Positions 46,571 through 58,870 of a stretch of 64,000 nucleotides of DNA are shown piece by piece (position 1 is the stretch's first letter; every line of letters starts with the position of its first letter). Location of the stretch: the NCBI GenBank assembly GCA_016165875.1, contig JABBOT010000003.1, positions 22,108,873 through 22,172,872 of the forward strand, given 5' to 3'. This stretch comes from Acanthopleura granulata. Taxonomy: Eukaryota; Mollusca; Polyplacophora; Chitonida; Chitonidae. Made by a program: the position numbers and the translations under genes. Under the pieces are notes generated by a model that was given only the letters and a program-made list of their open reading frames with translations, was not told where the DNA came from and did no database searches.

Positions 46571-49500
46571 ACTGAGCAGTGAAAGAAACCTGTAACCACG
46601 TTGGTAATATAGGCTACATTGTGGTGTTTAGTAGAGCCAGCTCTTTAGACCATCCAGCCACTGGGGAATCCAAATATTATCAGAACTATTAATTAAATCC
46701 CAGTATTTATGATAAGACGTAATCAGAATTTGTTTTTCTATTTAGCTTCTGTCTCTTGTGACAATGCATATATCCTCATATGTAGGCTATGTTTTATCCT
46801 GTTTGACCATCATTGGCGACCTGTCCACAGACCATTGCTGATTGGAGAGAATGGATAAAATTACTTATTAAGATTCCCGTACAATTAAGACACAATTAAG
46901 ACTGCCTAATTTGATGAAATAAATAGCAAAGAACGAGAGCTAGTCCACCTTAATCAACATTCTACAGTGGGCTTTGAAGGTAAGCATGATTGTTATTTCA
47001 TTTTAACGTCGAATATGTAGTAAAAATTAAGCATGGAACCATCTGCCATAGATCTATCCAATAAAACTGAGGTCATGCTAAGTTACAACCTGATGTAAGC
47101 AAGATTGTGTATTAAGCTATGGGACTCATGAATTTCCTAGTTAAGGAAAATAGTATTTAAAACAAAGAAGAAAGAAAAGCTATTTGCGAGTAAAGTTTAG
47201 AATGGTGACATAAAGATACAAATCAAACTGAAACTGATCAAGGAACAGACAAGAGATTAAACCACATAAATCTTAATAAAATGTTCACGTTTTGAAGACC
47301 ATGTGTACCGAAGACCTGGTTACGTTAGTCGTTGAGTGTCTCTAAAGGCCTTGTATTTGTTATTATTCCACTAAACAGATAGAGCTCTCTCAGTTTTAAA
47401 CAAGATGACACTATAGATATTTAAATATCTGAGTCCAACTGAAGATTTCAAATCTTGTTAAAGTTTCTTTGTCTATCATCAGTGATGACGTATCGCGAAC
47501 TGAGGTGATTGTCTTTGTGTTGTTGTTGTATGTCATTTCTAAGATAGAAACGTACATAAAATTTAAACGTTTCACCCATACTAAAGAGTTTAGTGACATA
47601 TAAGAAAGATATGAGCTGTTACAATCTTCTGTTCAGTGTTTTGTAGAATTTTAGGTACATGAATATGTTCTCACAATGGGGAGCACTAAGAATCACACTA
47701 GTCCTGTGCAACTGGTAGCAAGCAGACCCCCCGGTGCTTGACTGTACTTCTACAGATACACAAAAATATCATGTAAGTATTGAAAGGTTTTCAGCGGGTT
47801 GTTCTTGTCAAATCCACATTTGTACAATTACCGTATTTTTCAACTACTGCGGCTCTTTGACTGTCACAGATTTAGCTTTCTGGGCTAAACAGATACCAAC
47901 GATCGTTTTTATACATCTCTCAATTGAAGGATGTGAAATGCAACCTATTTATGGAGACCATACAGTTGATGAATACACAACAAACGTAAGTTGTTTTTTG
48001 CTGTCTATTTTCTAGAATTAGTTCACATTGCATCCATTGCTCTGCACTCCTTTTAAGAAATAGAAACAAGTTACAAAACTAAATTTAAAAAATGTAGGCC
48101 TAACGATATGTTGTTCACACACAAAGAAAAAAGAAAAAAAACAACAAGAGTTTTTATAGCCCTTTCCGAATAGTAATAATGCATCTCTGTTATATCGTTA
48201 CGGCAGTATGCACCAGAAAAAGCAAAATGATACATTTGATGCCATTAGGACTTATTGTGTTTTGTCAAATTCTTACCTATTTATCGCTCGGTTTTGCGCT
48301 ATTTCACTTTCCTCTCTGTAATGTTTGTATTCTTACGATATTCAAATAATACATTCCAGGTGAAAACAGATAACTACAATGAAATGTAATTCATAAAATC
48401 CACACCAAGTCCTCCATTGTGATGATAATTAATATAACTCTTCTTTATTTAAATGTTATTTTGCTATGTTTACCAGTTAAATACGCACATATGGCTGTTA
48501 AACTTATAAATCTTCTAAGAATTAATATATATATATGATAGTTTCCTTTGGCAGGCCATTGGGCCATAGTTGTGCTAGTGACAAGTCTGTTAAATCTGTT
48601 ACAAAAGAATTCCTGTTTTTAAAATTAAGTAAGAGCGTTTTTGCTGTACATGTAGTTTGCATGATTTATTATACAAGTTACTCAATGGAAGTTGAGATAT
48701 TGCATTGTGTTGTTTAACAAATACTAAGCCTTTGAAGAGGGTGTTAGTCTGACATATGTTGTATAGTTTTCAATGAATGAACAGATTGGTTAAAATATTA
48801 CAGTGCCATATTAATCATATCATATGAATTATCATCACAAATGATTACAGGATTACGATCGAAGCAGACAGAATATTTGACGCTACAGAAATGACAAGTT
48901 GATGCCATCATCAAATCCAAATATTTTACAGGATGGTGAAAAGATGCTGGGTCTAGCTTAATTTATTTAATAGGACGCATGAAGTCATCACACCATTTCA
49001 AAAACATGTTGGAGAGAATCTCAACGAAGCTTCCAATACCCAGTGGAGAGAGAACCATCGTTCTAAGACACAGACTTCCTCACTGGATTGGACACACTAC
49101 ATGTATTAGCCACCTGTTGATTGTTCCACTTGAGATGTGCATCCAATTTGTACAAAAACCTAACGGTGAATCTTTTTATGGAATTACTTTACTCCAGACC
49201 AACTGTAGTTAGGACAATTAACCATATTAAGTATAAAACAAGTTAAGCATCTGCCTGGAAATGAAAAAAACATACTTGAAAGATTAATTCTAAGACACCG
49301 ATAAATGTTCAACTTTGGTGACACTTACATTCATTCTGATATAAGATAAAATTACTTTATCATTGCAGAATAACTGGTATTGTTTCTCTTTATCGTGTAT
49401 GTATCATACATGTTTTTGACGTTTATGATGAAATTAAGGAAATTATACCCCAGATTTTCGGTGAAAACGTAACAGATTTTAGAATTTTAGACAAAACACT

Positions 49501-49769
49501 TTGTGTACAGCCTCAGTTGCATCGATTTGTTAAACTTTGGTATCTTACGTAGAATCCTTTTAATCGGGTGTACTACCACTGCTTTATTAGTATGTCATAA
49601 GTGATGTTATGTGGATTGTCTCTTTGCACTATTCTGAGGACTGAGCATGGGAAAGAATGCAGTTGCAAATGCGGTTGTATATCATCCTAATGGACCAGCA
49701 GGAGAATCTTCTTCATTGGCCTTATGTTGTTAATATTCTGAATGGTATGTAAGCCATTTTAAAGTGGAC
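46571..49769. other. Interior of the TIR element, no transposase recognised
   Basis: AT-rich sequence with open frames under 95 codons. Apart from the candidate frame at 47719-48003, listed separately, nothing recognisable is present. There is no DDE/D-like or other transposase motif I can identify. Confidence 0.45.
47719..48003 (+). CDS. Cysteine-rich open frame, possible exon (uncertain)
   Basis: The frame opens at 47719 after a TAG, contains SAGCSCQIHICTITV and FFNYCG followed by hydrophobic-polar alternation (PTIVFIHLSIEGC), and ends at a consensus donor, AAC|GTAAGT, at 48004. If unspliced it continues to 48015. The evenly spaced cysteines and beta-rich pattern resemble an extracellular or envelope-type ectodomain. 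The CG with a later serine-x-x-cysteine spacing loosely recalls glycoproteins carried by some invertebrate retroelements and mononega-like viruses. That is memory of a pattern and not an alignment. No acceptor site or partner exon is clear. Confidence 0.2.
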
Positions 49770-50120
49770 AAGTGTCCATCCTTTCTAAACGGTGTAAATG
49801 CCTCTTAGTTTGCAACTTTTCTGAAAGACGTTAATTCATACCTTTTTGATAGGTGTTAATTTGCACCTTTTCAAAAAGGCATTATTTTGCAACATTTCTG
49901 AAGGGTGTGTAAGGGGTGTTAATCTACACCCTGTCCAAATGGTGTTAATTTAATCCCTTTCCAAAGGCGTTAATTTACATCTTTTCTAAAAGGTGTTAAT
50001 TTACACCGTTTAATACGGTCTTAATTCACATCCATTCCAAGGGTGCAGACTTACTCCGAATAGGTTGTGCGTCCAAGGACAAGCCATTTACACCCATTAT
50101 GGGTGTATATTGATACCATT
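49770..50120. repeat. Right subterminal array of near-palindromic repeats
   Basis: About ten units of roughly 26-33 bp follow the pattern AAAGGTGTTAATTTACACCT with TTTC spacers. Examples are GATAGGTGTTAATTTGCACC, GGGGTGTTAATCTACACCC, AAATGGTGTTAATTTAATCC and AAAAGGTGTTAATTTACACC. Each unit is close to an inverted repeat of itself. Next to the terminal repeat is ACACCCATTATGGGTGT, a nearly perfect palindrome. Confidence 0.85.
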
Positions 50121-50149
50121 TTAGCTAAGAGTGTAGATATTTCTCCTGG

Positions 50150-53100
50150 ATCATTCTGTTGACGTCTTTTTGTGTTTTTTAGCTTGTGCGACAGTATTAC
50201 TCCCTATTGTCCACCATTAATTTCGTTCTGTTGACATCCAACGTAAACATATATGACAGTCGCTAATGGTACATGAGTTTTAGCCCAGATTGTTATTTCG
50301 TCATTAAAAACTTCTTTCTCATGGTAACATGTGTAAAGTACACATCATCAGTACACATAATAGTTGGGCCTGTCGTCAATTTACGCACGTCTCTGGGGTT
50401 CCGGGCGTTCATGGCCGCTTTTGGACTTTACCAACACATAGAATGTTACCTTGGATAGTGAGCGTGTATGTAAGAATTTTAATCCGAGTTGCCTTCCAGT
50501 GGTATGGAAGAGACAGTTTGCTGCATACTAAGAACTGGCGTGGTGTATTTTCCATTTCATAGTCATAACTTCACTCTCACACAATTACATGTGTAGTCAG
50601 GAAGCAGCCAGTAGCCTTTCTCATAAGCTACTAGCACTCAGGTAGCGTTGCTCAGCGTTTCCAGTATTGTAAATGCAGCATTAAGTAACTCCAGATTTAC
50701 TACGAAATTTCCCAGGTAATATGACAGCTTCTTTCGGAACTTCAACAATAAAACGTTGAGGTTTTACCACAGTCATTACTTTCATGTCATACTTAAAAGT
50801 GTAGTATTTCTAATCGATAAAATTGTAACTAGAGAAATGTGCTCTAGTAATCTAAAGTCTACGTAATCTAAGCACTGGTGAGATTAATTAGGATAAAAAG
50901 TAATACAGAGAAACAAAATGGGTACTGCAGAATAGGCCGTCTGCAAAGCCGATCCAATGGTCATCAAGCTGATTGATATGGCTGGGATATCATTTAGGCC
51001 TTAGAACTGATAATGGTCCAACTTTGCCGATAAGAAAGGTCCCGTACGAGATGTTTTGACATAAGTTAAGTCTGTAGAACCGGAGGAAGTGCCTTCGGCG
51101 ACGTCGGGTCGGCGAAGCTTTTATCTTATTGCAGTGACTCGAGACTTCTGCACACTGAGCTTTTCACGTCGAGATTCGTGTGTGCCATTAACCGATCATT
51201 GGGGGCTTCATTGAGAATCGACTGAAATCCAAAGCGTTGCAAATTAACCACCTGATGATTTAAATTGCTTAAACCCGTTCTGACGTTTCCACCATTCCCA
51301 GTGGCATACATAGGCAGGCCCAACAACACACGCTGGAAGCGAAAGGCCTGTTTGTTAAATAAGTCAGGCCTGTCAGTCTTCATTTCTAAGTCACCATCTA
51401 GGTGCTAAAGGCCTGAGTGCTAGTTTTTTTCGGAACGTAGTACAATTTGACATCTACGATACATGTACACCGCATATAGGATAGGTGATACAGTTGTTTT
51501 CAAGTGTCCGGCTGAATGCTCTTAAAAGCATCTAAACCATGTGTTTCGCTTTAATCCTTCGCACAGCGAATGTCTTGTTACACAGAGAGACATTACATGA
51601 CAGTGAAGCAATATCACACGATCTTGTGACGACGTTACGTAGACTTTGACACATATCGAACAGAGCCCATATTGCACGACATCAAAGTGACATCACTCTA
51701 CTAACTCACAAGACTCAGCAATGAATCGATATGACACAGCGTCTTCGTGATATAACCTAGCCTCGCGACAAACTATGACTCATGCGAAAAAGATTTTATG
51801 CTGTAATTTGGTAATTTTTACTTCCGCTGTCATTCTCCACCGGTCTAATGACAGCCTGTAATTTTTGTATATTGTTAGATACCTGAAAAAATATAGGCTG
51901 CTTTCTCCCCTTTTTGCAACTAGCTATACGAAGATAAATACATGTCAAACCGCCTGTGTTAATGCCATTAGTTACATTTCCCTAGAAATGACTGCGTTTT
52001 CACAGGATGTCCCACATCAACAACGTTTCTGGCAGATATTAAGTTCCCTGAAATTGAAACAGATCTGGACCACCAGCTCCAATTAAAGCCTCTGTGCTAT
52101 AAAAAGAACGAATTAATAAACTCCACTGGCAAGTGCAGATCGTTTGATGCTGTGACACAAATTCTGCCTAAGAAAAACCAAGTTCTTTACAGACACTAGT
52201 ATTTTCGGCTAAGCAGGTTTTGGAAAAATATACCACTAAAATAGTACACTATAACGGGACATGCCATGTCAAAATGGGAAAATAATTACTTTGGGATAAT
52301 GGTTGCTTGTTCAGACATGTGCATTCTTTAATCTTTCCCAAGGTACAAATCTTTTCTAAATGGCCACGATATGCTGAAAGTTTTATTACACCTGTTGCAT
52401 AGCGTGAATGCTGATTGGGTAAAGGTCCCTCACTGCTGTAACACTAGAGTATGCACAGTATGACATTTCAACGAAGCTCATTTGATACGGACTGTTTGTA
52501 TTAGCTCTGGAGGTAGGTTGATTTCTGTTTATCTCTGACACCATGTTCCTCCAGGTTTTCAGCCTCCGCGCTGACGTGTATAAACTTTGGTAATATCAAG
52601 GCATTTGTCATTCACTAGAGGCCGAGAACGGATATGACTATGCAAGCACACGGTGAGCTCCCCCCTCGTAACTCTCGAGAAACGGAGGTATCGCTGCAGG
52701 GAGCAATCGGTTACAGTGACAACTAACTAGGTAAGGATCTCCATGACAATTTGTAGCCTATTGCATTTTGCCCTAACTCTTTTCTAAACACATCAACAAT
52801 TCCGTTTTCCTTGTTTGTGCTGCTGTAATAGTTTCCTGTCAGCAAAGTTTGGGGTTACGTAATACGCGTGGCTGTTTTCTAGTTCACTGAACCAGAATAT
52901 AAGGCTTGTGTGCAATGCATTATTTGTATGTAATCTAAATGTAAAATCTGAAACCTATTGCAACTGAATGGGCCTTGTGTTTTCTGTAATCGTCCTGACA
53001 TCAAAGTGATTATGTTGTATACTGAATTAGTTTGAACGGTTCGATGGTTCATGCTGGAAAGATTTATGGTGAATGGCGCTTCATTCAGAATTTCATTTCA

Positions 53101-55210
53101 TCTGATTCCTGTTTGTTTGATAAAAATGATAAAAAGCAGACGAAGCTATATATCAGCAGCGATTTCTGTAAAGTTTATAAAGGTGTAAAGGAAGCGGTAA
53201 AAACTGGTTGTTAGTAGTCACGATCACGGTTGTAGGAAATATTAGTACTTAACAAGAGATTATAAACGAAAACTCGAAATGGGCTGGATTTTGTGTGACT
53301 GCCTCAGGTTACAATGTTTTAACACAGCCAGGAGGATTTGTTTATCCCAAAGTGAAGGAACACGCGTCCATGCAAATTTGAACCTGCTATCTGGCGTACA
53401 GACCAAATGCTAGTTCTGTTTGACTGGGTGGGGCGTTGTGTTGGGTGGGGCGTTGTGTCTGGTGTCTTCGGCATAGCGTCATAGTCAGGCACTCTATCAT
53501 ATGTTACCAATCTGTTCAGCTTGCTACACGGAGACACCGTCGTGTAGTGACATGAATACTGTTGAAGGTGACGCTAAATACAATCAAAGAAGCAATCAAT
53601 TCACCAGCTCTTCTCATACTCGATTGGAATATTGCAAACAGACAAGCACTGTTTGATATATCTTACCGGGCATGGTATTAAATGTATTTGATGGAGTTTC
53701 AGGTAATGTTATTATTACTATTACAACTAGAACCAACGACCTGCAGATCTGAAGTCAATGTTTGGAGAGTTTAGAGTTCGAACTCCTTCATGGGTAAAGG
53801 CAAACAAAAACTATACAATACAATGTGATCTGTCAAATATGTTAGGCAGCTATGTTTCATTATTGTTCCGAAAAAATTTCACGAGTAGAGAGGAACGATG
53901 GAAAAATTGAGCAGCTGAAGGTACCTGAAGGAAATTTGTCATTTGTACCTCATGAAGACAGTGAGATAGGCGGTCAGTAAATTAATGGCAACACAAGTTG
54001 CTGATGAAAACCACATTTATTCCAACACTAATATTATTGTATTATAAAAATTTAATAACTTGCACAGTTTAACATCGAAGGCGCACATCTGGAAGTCATT
54101 TTCCTACGAATCTCTCAAAAAATTATCTCACAAGTTCATTATTAACGGCTTAAAGGATACCTAATAGTTGATGGAGGGGACATCGGTGCAAGAAGTCAAC
54201 AATCATGCCAGCAGACAGGAACGGAATAATTAGGGACAAAACAGACAAGCAGTTCGTTCCTTTTTCTTCAAAATCGTTTCAGTGATGCTGAGATTGTAAA
54301 TAAAATCTTTCAGTAATGTAGACTGATGTCTACAAGGCTTAAGCAAAAGCATCGGTTTTGACAAAGATGGATATGTCTGATGGGCCTATATTAACCGTGT
54401 TGAGCAACCGTCTGAGACTAAATTAGACATACAACATATGATGCAGCTTTTCTCATTGATTTTATACATCAGTTCAGTGGGAGGAGAGAAATACACAGGG
54501 TGTTCTATTCAAATTTTCGTTTCATACGAAAAAAGGTTTTCTTATTTATCAGTTTCTAAGAGAACGCAAAGGCGGGTTAATACATTAAGATGGTGTTCTT
54601 CAAACCACTTACATGGTGGGGTTTTCGCGGTCTATTTTCGCCGTCTTCTGCTCCTTGAGCGTTTTGCACCCTGAGCAATCGATAACTTGTATTCTTCGTC
54701 CACGGCTGCTTTCGCATCATGCTATAATAAAATGAAAAAATATACGTGATTGAAATAGAAAGCAAGAACTGGATTTTCTGAATCAGTATCACTGAACTTT
54801 ATAAACAAGCTATAACAGCAAGGACAATGAGCAACAGAAACTTGCCTTCTGTAAAAGCAGAGCTTGACTCACTTGGGTGCTTAAAATAAAGTCTGATGTT
54901 TTCTCCTCATTTCTTCACCGAGAGAGTCTATTCGCTTAAAATCAATGCTGAAAAAATGGCAGTGGGCGGCCGTGGTCAGGTGACTTGACAAAGAGTCGAC
55001 ATGTCTTTAAATCATGGTTCCAGCTGTTTTGGAGGAAAGCCAAAACACCCCTTCTCCTCCCTTTGATGAATTGGTTACAGACATTAAACATTTACCACTT
55101 TAATATGAACTCAGTTTTTGGCAGATGATGTCATTTGACACGAATGGTGCATTTTTATCGGTTCGGTGTAAGTGTTGTCTGTTAGACTTAATTTATCTGT
55201 TTTCAATAAG
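50150..55210 (+). repeat. Large repeat unit 2 of 4
   Basis: It matches unit 1 in order: ATTACTCCCTATTGTCCACC (50195), TTTCTAATCGATAAAATTGT (50807), AATAGGCCGTCTGCAAAGC (50931), TCATCAAGCTGATTGATATG (50961), TTTAAATTGCTTAAACC (51258), CAGCCTCCGCGCTGACGTGT (52560), GGCCGAGAACGGATATGACT (52620), CAATCGATAACTTGTATTC (54678) and CGTGGTCAGGTGACTTGAC (54971). It has extra sequence (about 51430-52200) shared only with unit 4, and a SINE at 53390. The last unit 1 landmarks (CCATATCCAATGGCA) are absent. Confidence 0.75.
53390..53605 (+). mobile_element. SINE (family B), 3' portion
   Basis: GACTGGGTGGGGCGTTGTGT, with GGTGGGGCGTTGTGT duplicated in tandem, is followed by CTGGTGTCTTCGGCATAGCG, GACACCGTCGTGTAGTGACA and GTTGAAGGTGACGCTAAATA. 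These correspond to the GTGGGGTGTCATGTCTGCTG and TATTCGGCATGATGTTCC segments of the copy at 10203. The tRNA-like head is absent. Confidence 0.65.
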
Positions 55211-56149
55211 AACATGTGCATTTACGATATAAAACACCGCTAGGGTGTAAGGGTACCATTGTCGGAGAGGAAAAATGGTAAACAGATGGCTTGGTCAACT
55301 CTCAGGCAGCGATAGACATTACACAAGTTCAGACAAAGCAACACGAAGTCACTAGACTAAGTTCAGTACATATATTTGAACAAAATAGACAAAAAGTACA
55401 ACTGACAATAATATACAAAGCAATACAGATAATTTTATATATATATATACTGATGACAGCGTCCAAATCCGTATGGAATATTCCGGATTTCAAAGGCAAG
55501 TCAGTTCACGTAAATATGGAATCCACAGGCCTTGGAAATTCTCAAATCGAAGAATGACAGTAATGTAACAAACAGCAGTGGGCACGATACGCCGACGGTG
55601 GTATATATATCCAACTTCCCGGCAACGTCCGTGTTGCCGAGCTGGCGATATATGTTTCACTCCTCGGAAATATACACTGTCACTCTCAAGGCAAACTGCG
55701 ATGAAATGTACGTATTTGAGCAAAGAGACAATGACAAATACAAGTTCTAAAAGAACGTCTCAAACAAAATATCAAGTGGCGAAACAAAAACTCACAAAGT
55801 GCTACGTACAGAAAGATAGAGTATAAAATGACGTATGTAGAATGGCATGAAAGTCGATATCTCCAAATCCCCAAACATCCTTCTAAGTGGACAAGAGTAA
55901 ATATGACTGCTCTCAAATGGACATGAGTAAAATGACTGCTAGCTTCAACACCTTGTCACTCATATTTAGAGACTAATGTAAAGAAAATTCTGGATACTTT
56001 GGTCGTAAACATGTTTATAAGATGGGTACATGTTTCCAAAATGTACGCTGTATGCACAATAACACGACACTGATAAACACAGAAGCCCCGAGAATACCAG
56101 AGGGAAAATGTAGGTCAAACACTGTTTGAGTATCAAGCTAAGAGATATA
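55211..56149. other. Spacer between units 2 and 3
   Basis: AT-rich, with a short (TA)n run near 55438 and overlapping short frames on both strands at 55490-55916. No domain or repeat is recognised. Confidence 0.4.
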
Positions 56150-58870
56150 AACGATAGGCTCAGAAATAATTATGGTCCAGCTTCTTCTGTTCGCCGTTAA
56201 GCATAATCCCGTAAAAGATGTTTTAGCATAAGTCTGTAGAGCCGTAGGAAGTGCCTTTGGCGACGTCGGTTCGACATAGCTTTTATTTTATTGCAATGAC
56301 TGAAGACTTCTACCCACCAACATCTTCACGTCGAGATTCGTATGTGCCATTAGCCCGTCATTGGAGACTTTAATTTAGACTCAAGTGGAGTCCACAGTAT
56401 TGCAAACGAGCTCTCATGAAATACATCACTAATACCCTGTCTAATATTTCCACCAGCCTCAATGGGTTACACACGCAATGGTCAAAAGAAACGTTTGAAG
56501 TCTCACTCTTTTTACCCCATAATTTAATTCTGCCATTGTACTATAATAAGTAAGAAAAACGTAATAGAAATGGACGATCAAGAATTGTTGAACTAAAACC
56601 GCTGACACAGCACGTTATAAAACCCTGACACAGCATGTTATAAAACTTCATAAACACTCTTTCAAAACAACACCTGGAATTCAAGGGTTTATTATATACT
56701 CATCTCTTTAGGCAAGATTGTCTTTTTGAGTCGAAAAAAATACGGTATGAATTTATCTTGTTTTCTTTCCTTTTTTGTTTCTTCAACATCCATGGTCATG
56801 ATAGTAGGAAATCAATGACAATAAACGACGCGGTGTAGTCTTGGTCAAGTGATTTGACAAAACGTCGCCGTGTTTTTTAACTTAAAGAAAAACATTACTT
56901 GTCCACTCGATGGCTGAGTGTGTTGTAAGACTTACTGCTCCTCGTCAAATACGCATCTTAAGCCATTACGTCGCTAGAGAGTTTTTGTCAGCTATCAAAT
57001 TATACGAAATGTCCATTTTTTATGAGATTTGCCGAAAGTGTAGGCCGTTTGACTTTCATGGCCTCTTGCGTTAAGAAAAAATGCCCATCAACAATTTGGA
57101 AATATCTGTATATGTCTAGACAAAAGTATAACACTATATAGTGGAGAATTCAGGCCCCTTACGGAGGTATGTATTCTTTAAAAACTAGTACGAAAACACT
57201 GATTAAGTTAAACCTTGTTAAAAATAGTGGTAAGGATCTGACTGTCAGCCACCAGGATATGTGGTTTCTCATTCAACTCAGAATATACATGTGTCGTGGC
57301 GTGCCGCTAATCCTGTATCAGATACCGAAAAACTTTAACAGAAATGACCCAGCAAATGTCCAATTTCCACGCGACAAGCGGCGAATAGAATATATCAATG
57401 TCATGATAACGCCTGTAAGGGAAGACTGATCACCAACCGTCACCAGGGGTTTGCAGGTTTACTGGCAGATTTGACTTACGGATAGAAAGCCACACGTATA
57501 TTATATGCGATAGATTTATACAAGATCTAGATGGGTCATAGCAGCTTTCTACACCGTTAACCGCTACAGGAACATCGTCTATTGAAGGCTACTAAGTATG
57601 CAGCAATTGCTTTTTGCAACGCGTGTATCACATGATTAGCCAGATCTTGATGCCAGAACATGCATCAATCTAACACATAATATTTCCTACTGAATAAAGG
57701 TAAAGTACATCAGCTTAGAATACACAAACATCCAGAACTTCAAGTCCATGGCCGGGTTTAAAATAAGTCTTCAACGACTCCCATATAACCGAGTTAGCAC
57801 AGTCGACTTCCAGCAGTCTGATGTACACATCTGTTCATTTGAAAGTTGGCCAGAAATGTGCCAATGGTCGCTGGTTTACCCAGGAACTCTTGTTTCTGTC
57901 ATCCATGCATGAGTGAACATTCCTGAGCATGGCACAAAAGACAGGGAGTCAAACGGTGTGAAACTTGTGGACAAATTGCACACACCATAAATTTGTTCAT
58001 AATAGGATGACATGTCTCTGTGTGCTATCAGATTTAGAGTAGTAATATTTTAGCAACAGTTCAGGCTAAAGGAAGCTCATAAGATTTTTGCCCTAACACG
58101 TTACAAACATTTCATTTTATTGGAGTGACTTGGTGCCTTGGAGTTCTTCGGATAACTGGACTTCCGGGTAACTACTGCTGCCCGAAGATGTTATGATCGT
58201 GTTATGGTTGCTATTATAACAAGTAATCTGTTTCATATTAAAGTTAGGTTTTATGAACTTCATCCGTATTAATGATCACTTTTGTTAACAGTAATGTGTT
58301 TAGGCCATACAAGAACATTGTTATTTTCTCTTTCCTTCTGCCATATCCAATGGCACTCAATCACCCCAAGTCAGCTTGTGTGTAAAGTCAGTAGAACAAT
58401 CATTACGAGAATGTCCTTTTCACATATCACAAATCATCTACATGTTGGTGCCACTTACTGGCAGATTACAACCACTATATAGAATTTTTAATAAAAAACT
58501 TAAGGGGCAAAAGCTGTCAGGTTGATGGAGACGGTTTTGTTCTTTTCAGCCAGTAACAAAAACTGTGTGAGATTGTCGCTATCAACAATCCACCTACTAA
58601 TATCTAATGTGGTAACTTGTATGTGCCTATTACTTCTTCAGGCGGTAATCGAAAGAATACCTTACTACAAAAGGAGAATCCCCGAATAACAAATGTGTAA
58701 TCGAGATTATAGTTAAGCAAGGTAAAATAAGATCTTCCAGAATGTCTGTTAGCACACCTTAGCTAAAGAAAAAACAAAACAAAAAAGACAACAGGTGGTC
58801 TTTGGGATACCCATGAAATATCACGGGCACAAGACAAAGTTGTCATCTGATATGACGTCCCGTTTCCTAT
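56150..58870 (+). repeat. Large repeat unit 3 of 4 (partial)
   Basis: It starts inside the unit (AATTATGGTCCAGCTTCTTC at 56169) and lacks the upstream landmarks. Matches: GGAAGTGCCTTTGGCGACGT (56245), GAAAAACGTAATAGAAATGG (56551), AACATCCATGGTCATG (56785), GAAAGCCACACGTATATTAT (57485), CATATCCAATGGCACTCAAT (58342) and AAAAGCTGTCAGGTTGATGG (58507). A non-matching insert lies at about 57160-57350, with an 86-codon open frame of no recognised family. Confidence 0.75.

Larger units (their letters stand above)
45781..50133. mobile_element. DNA-transposon-like element with terminal inverted repeats
   Basis: CACTCTTAGCTTAAATGGTG at 45781 and the complement of the right end, CACTCTTAGCTAAAATGGTA (ending at 50133), match at 18 of 20 positions. 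Both ends are flanked by TA. Inside each end lie repeated GGTGTTAATTTACACC-like motifs (left about 46290-46570, right about 49770-50120), a subterminal-repeat arrangement usual in DNA transposons. The outer flank on the right resumes repeat unit 2 within about 20 bp, consistent with insertion at or near the unit junction. No transposase is recognised, so it is non-autonomous or decayed. The superfamily is uncertain: the CACT end recalls CACTA elements, while the flanking TA recalls Tc1/mariner. Confidence 0.65.
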
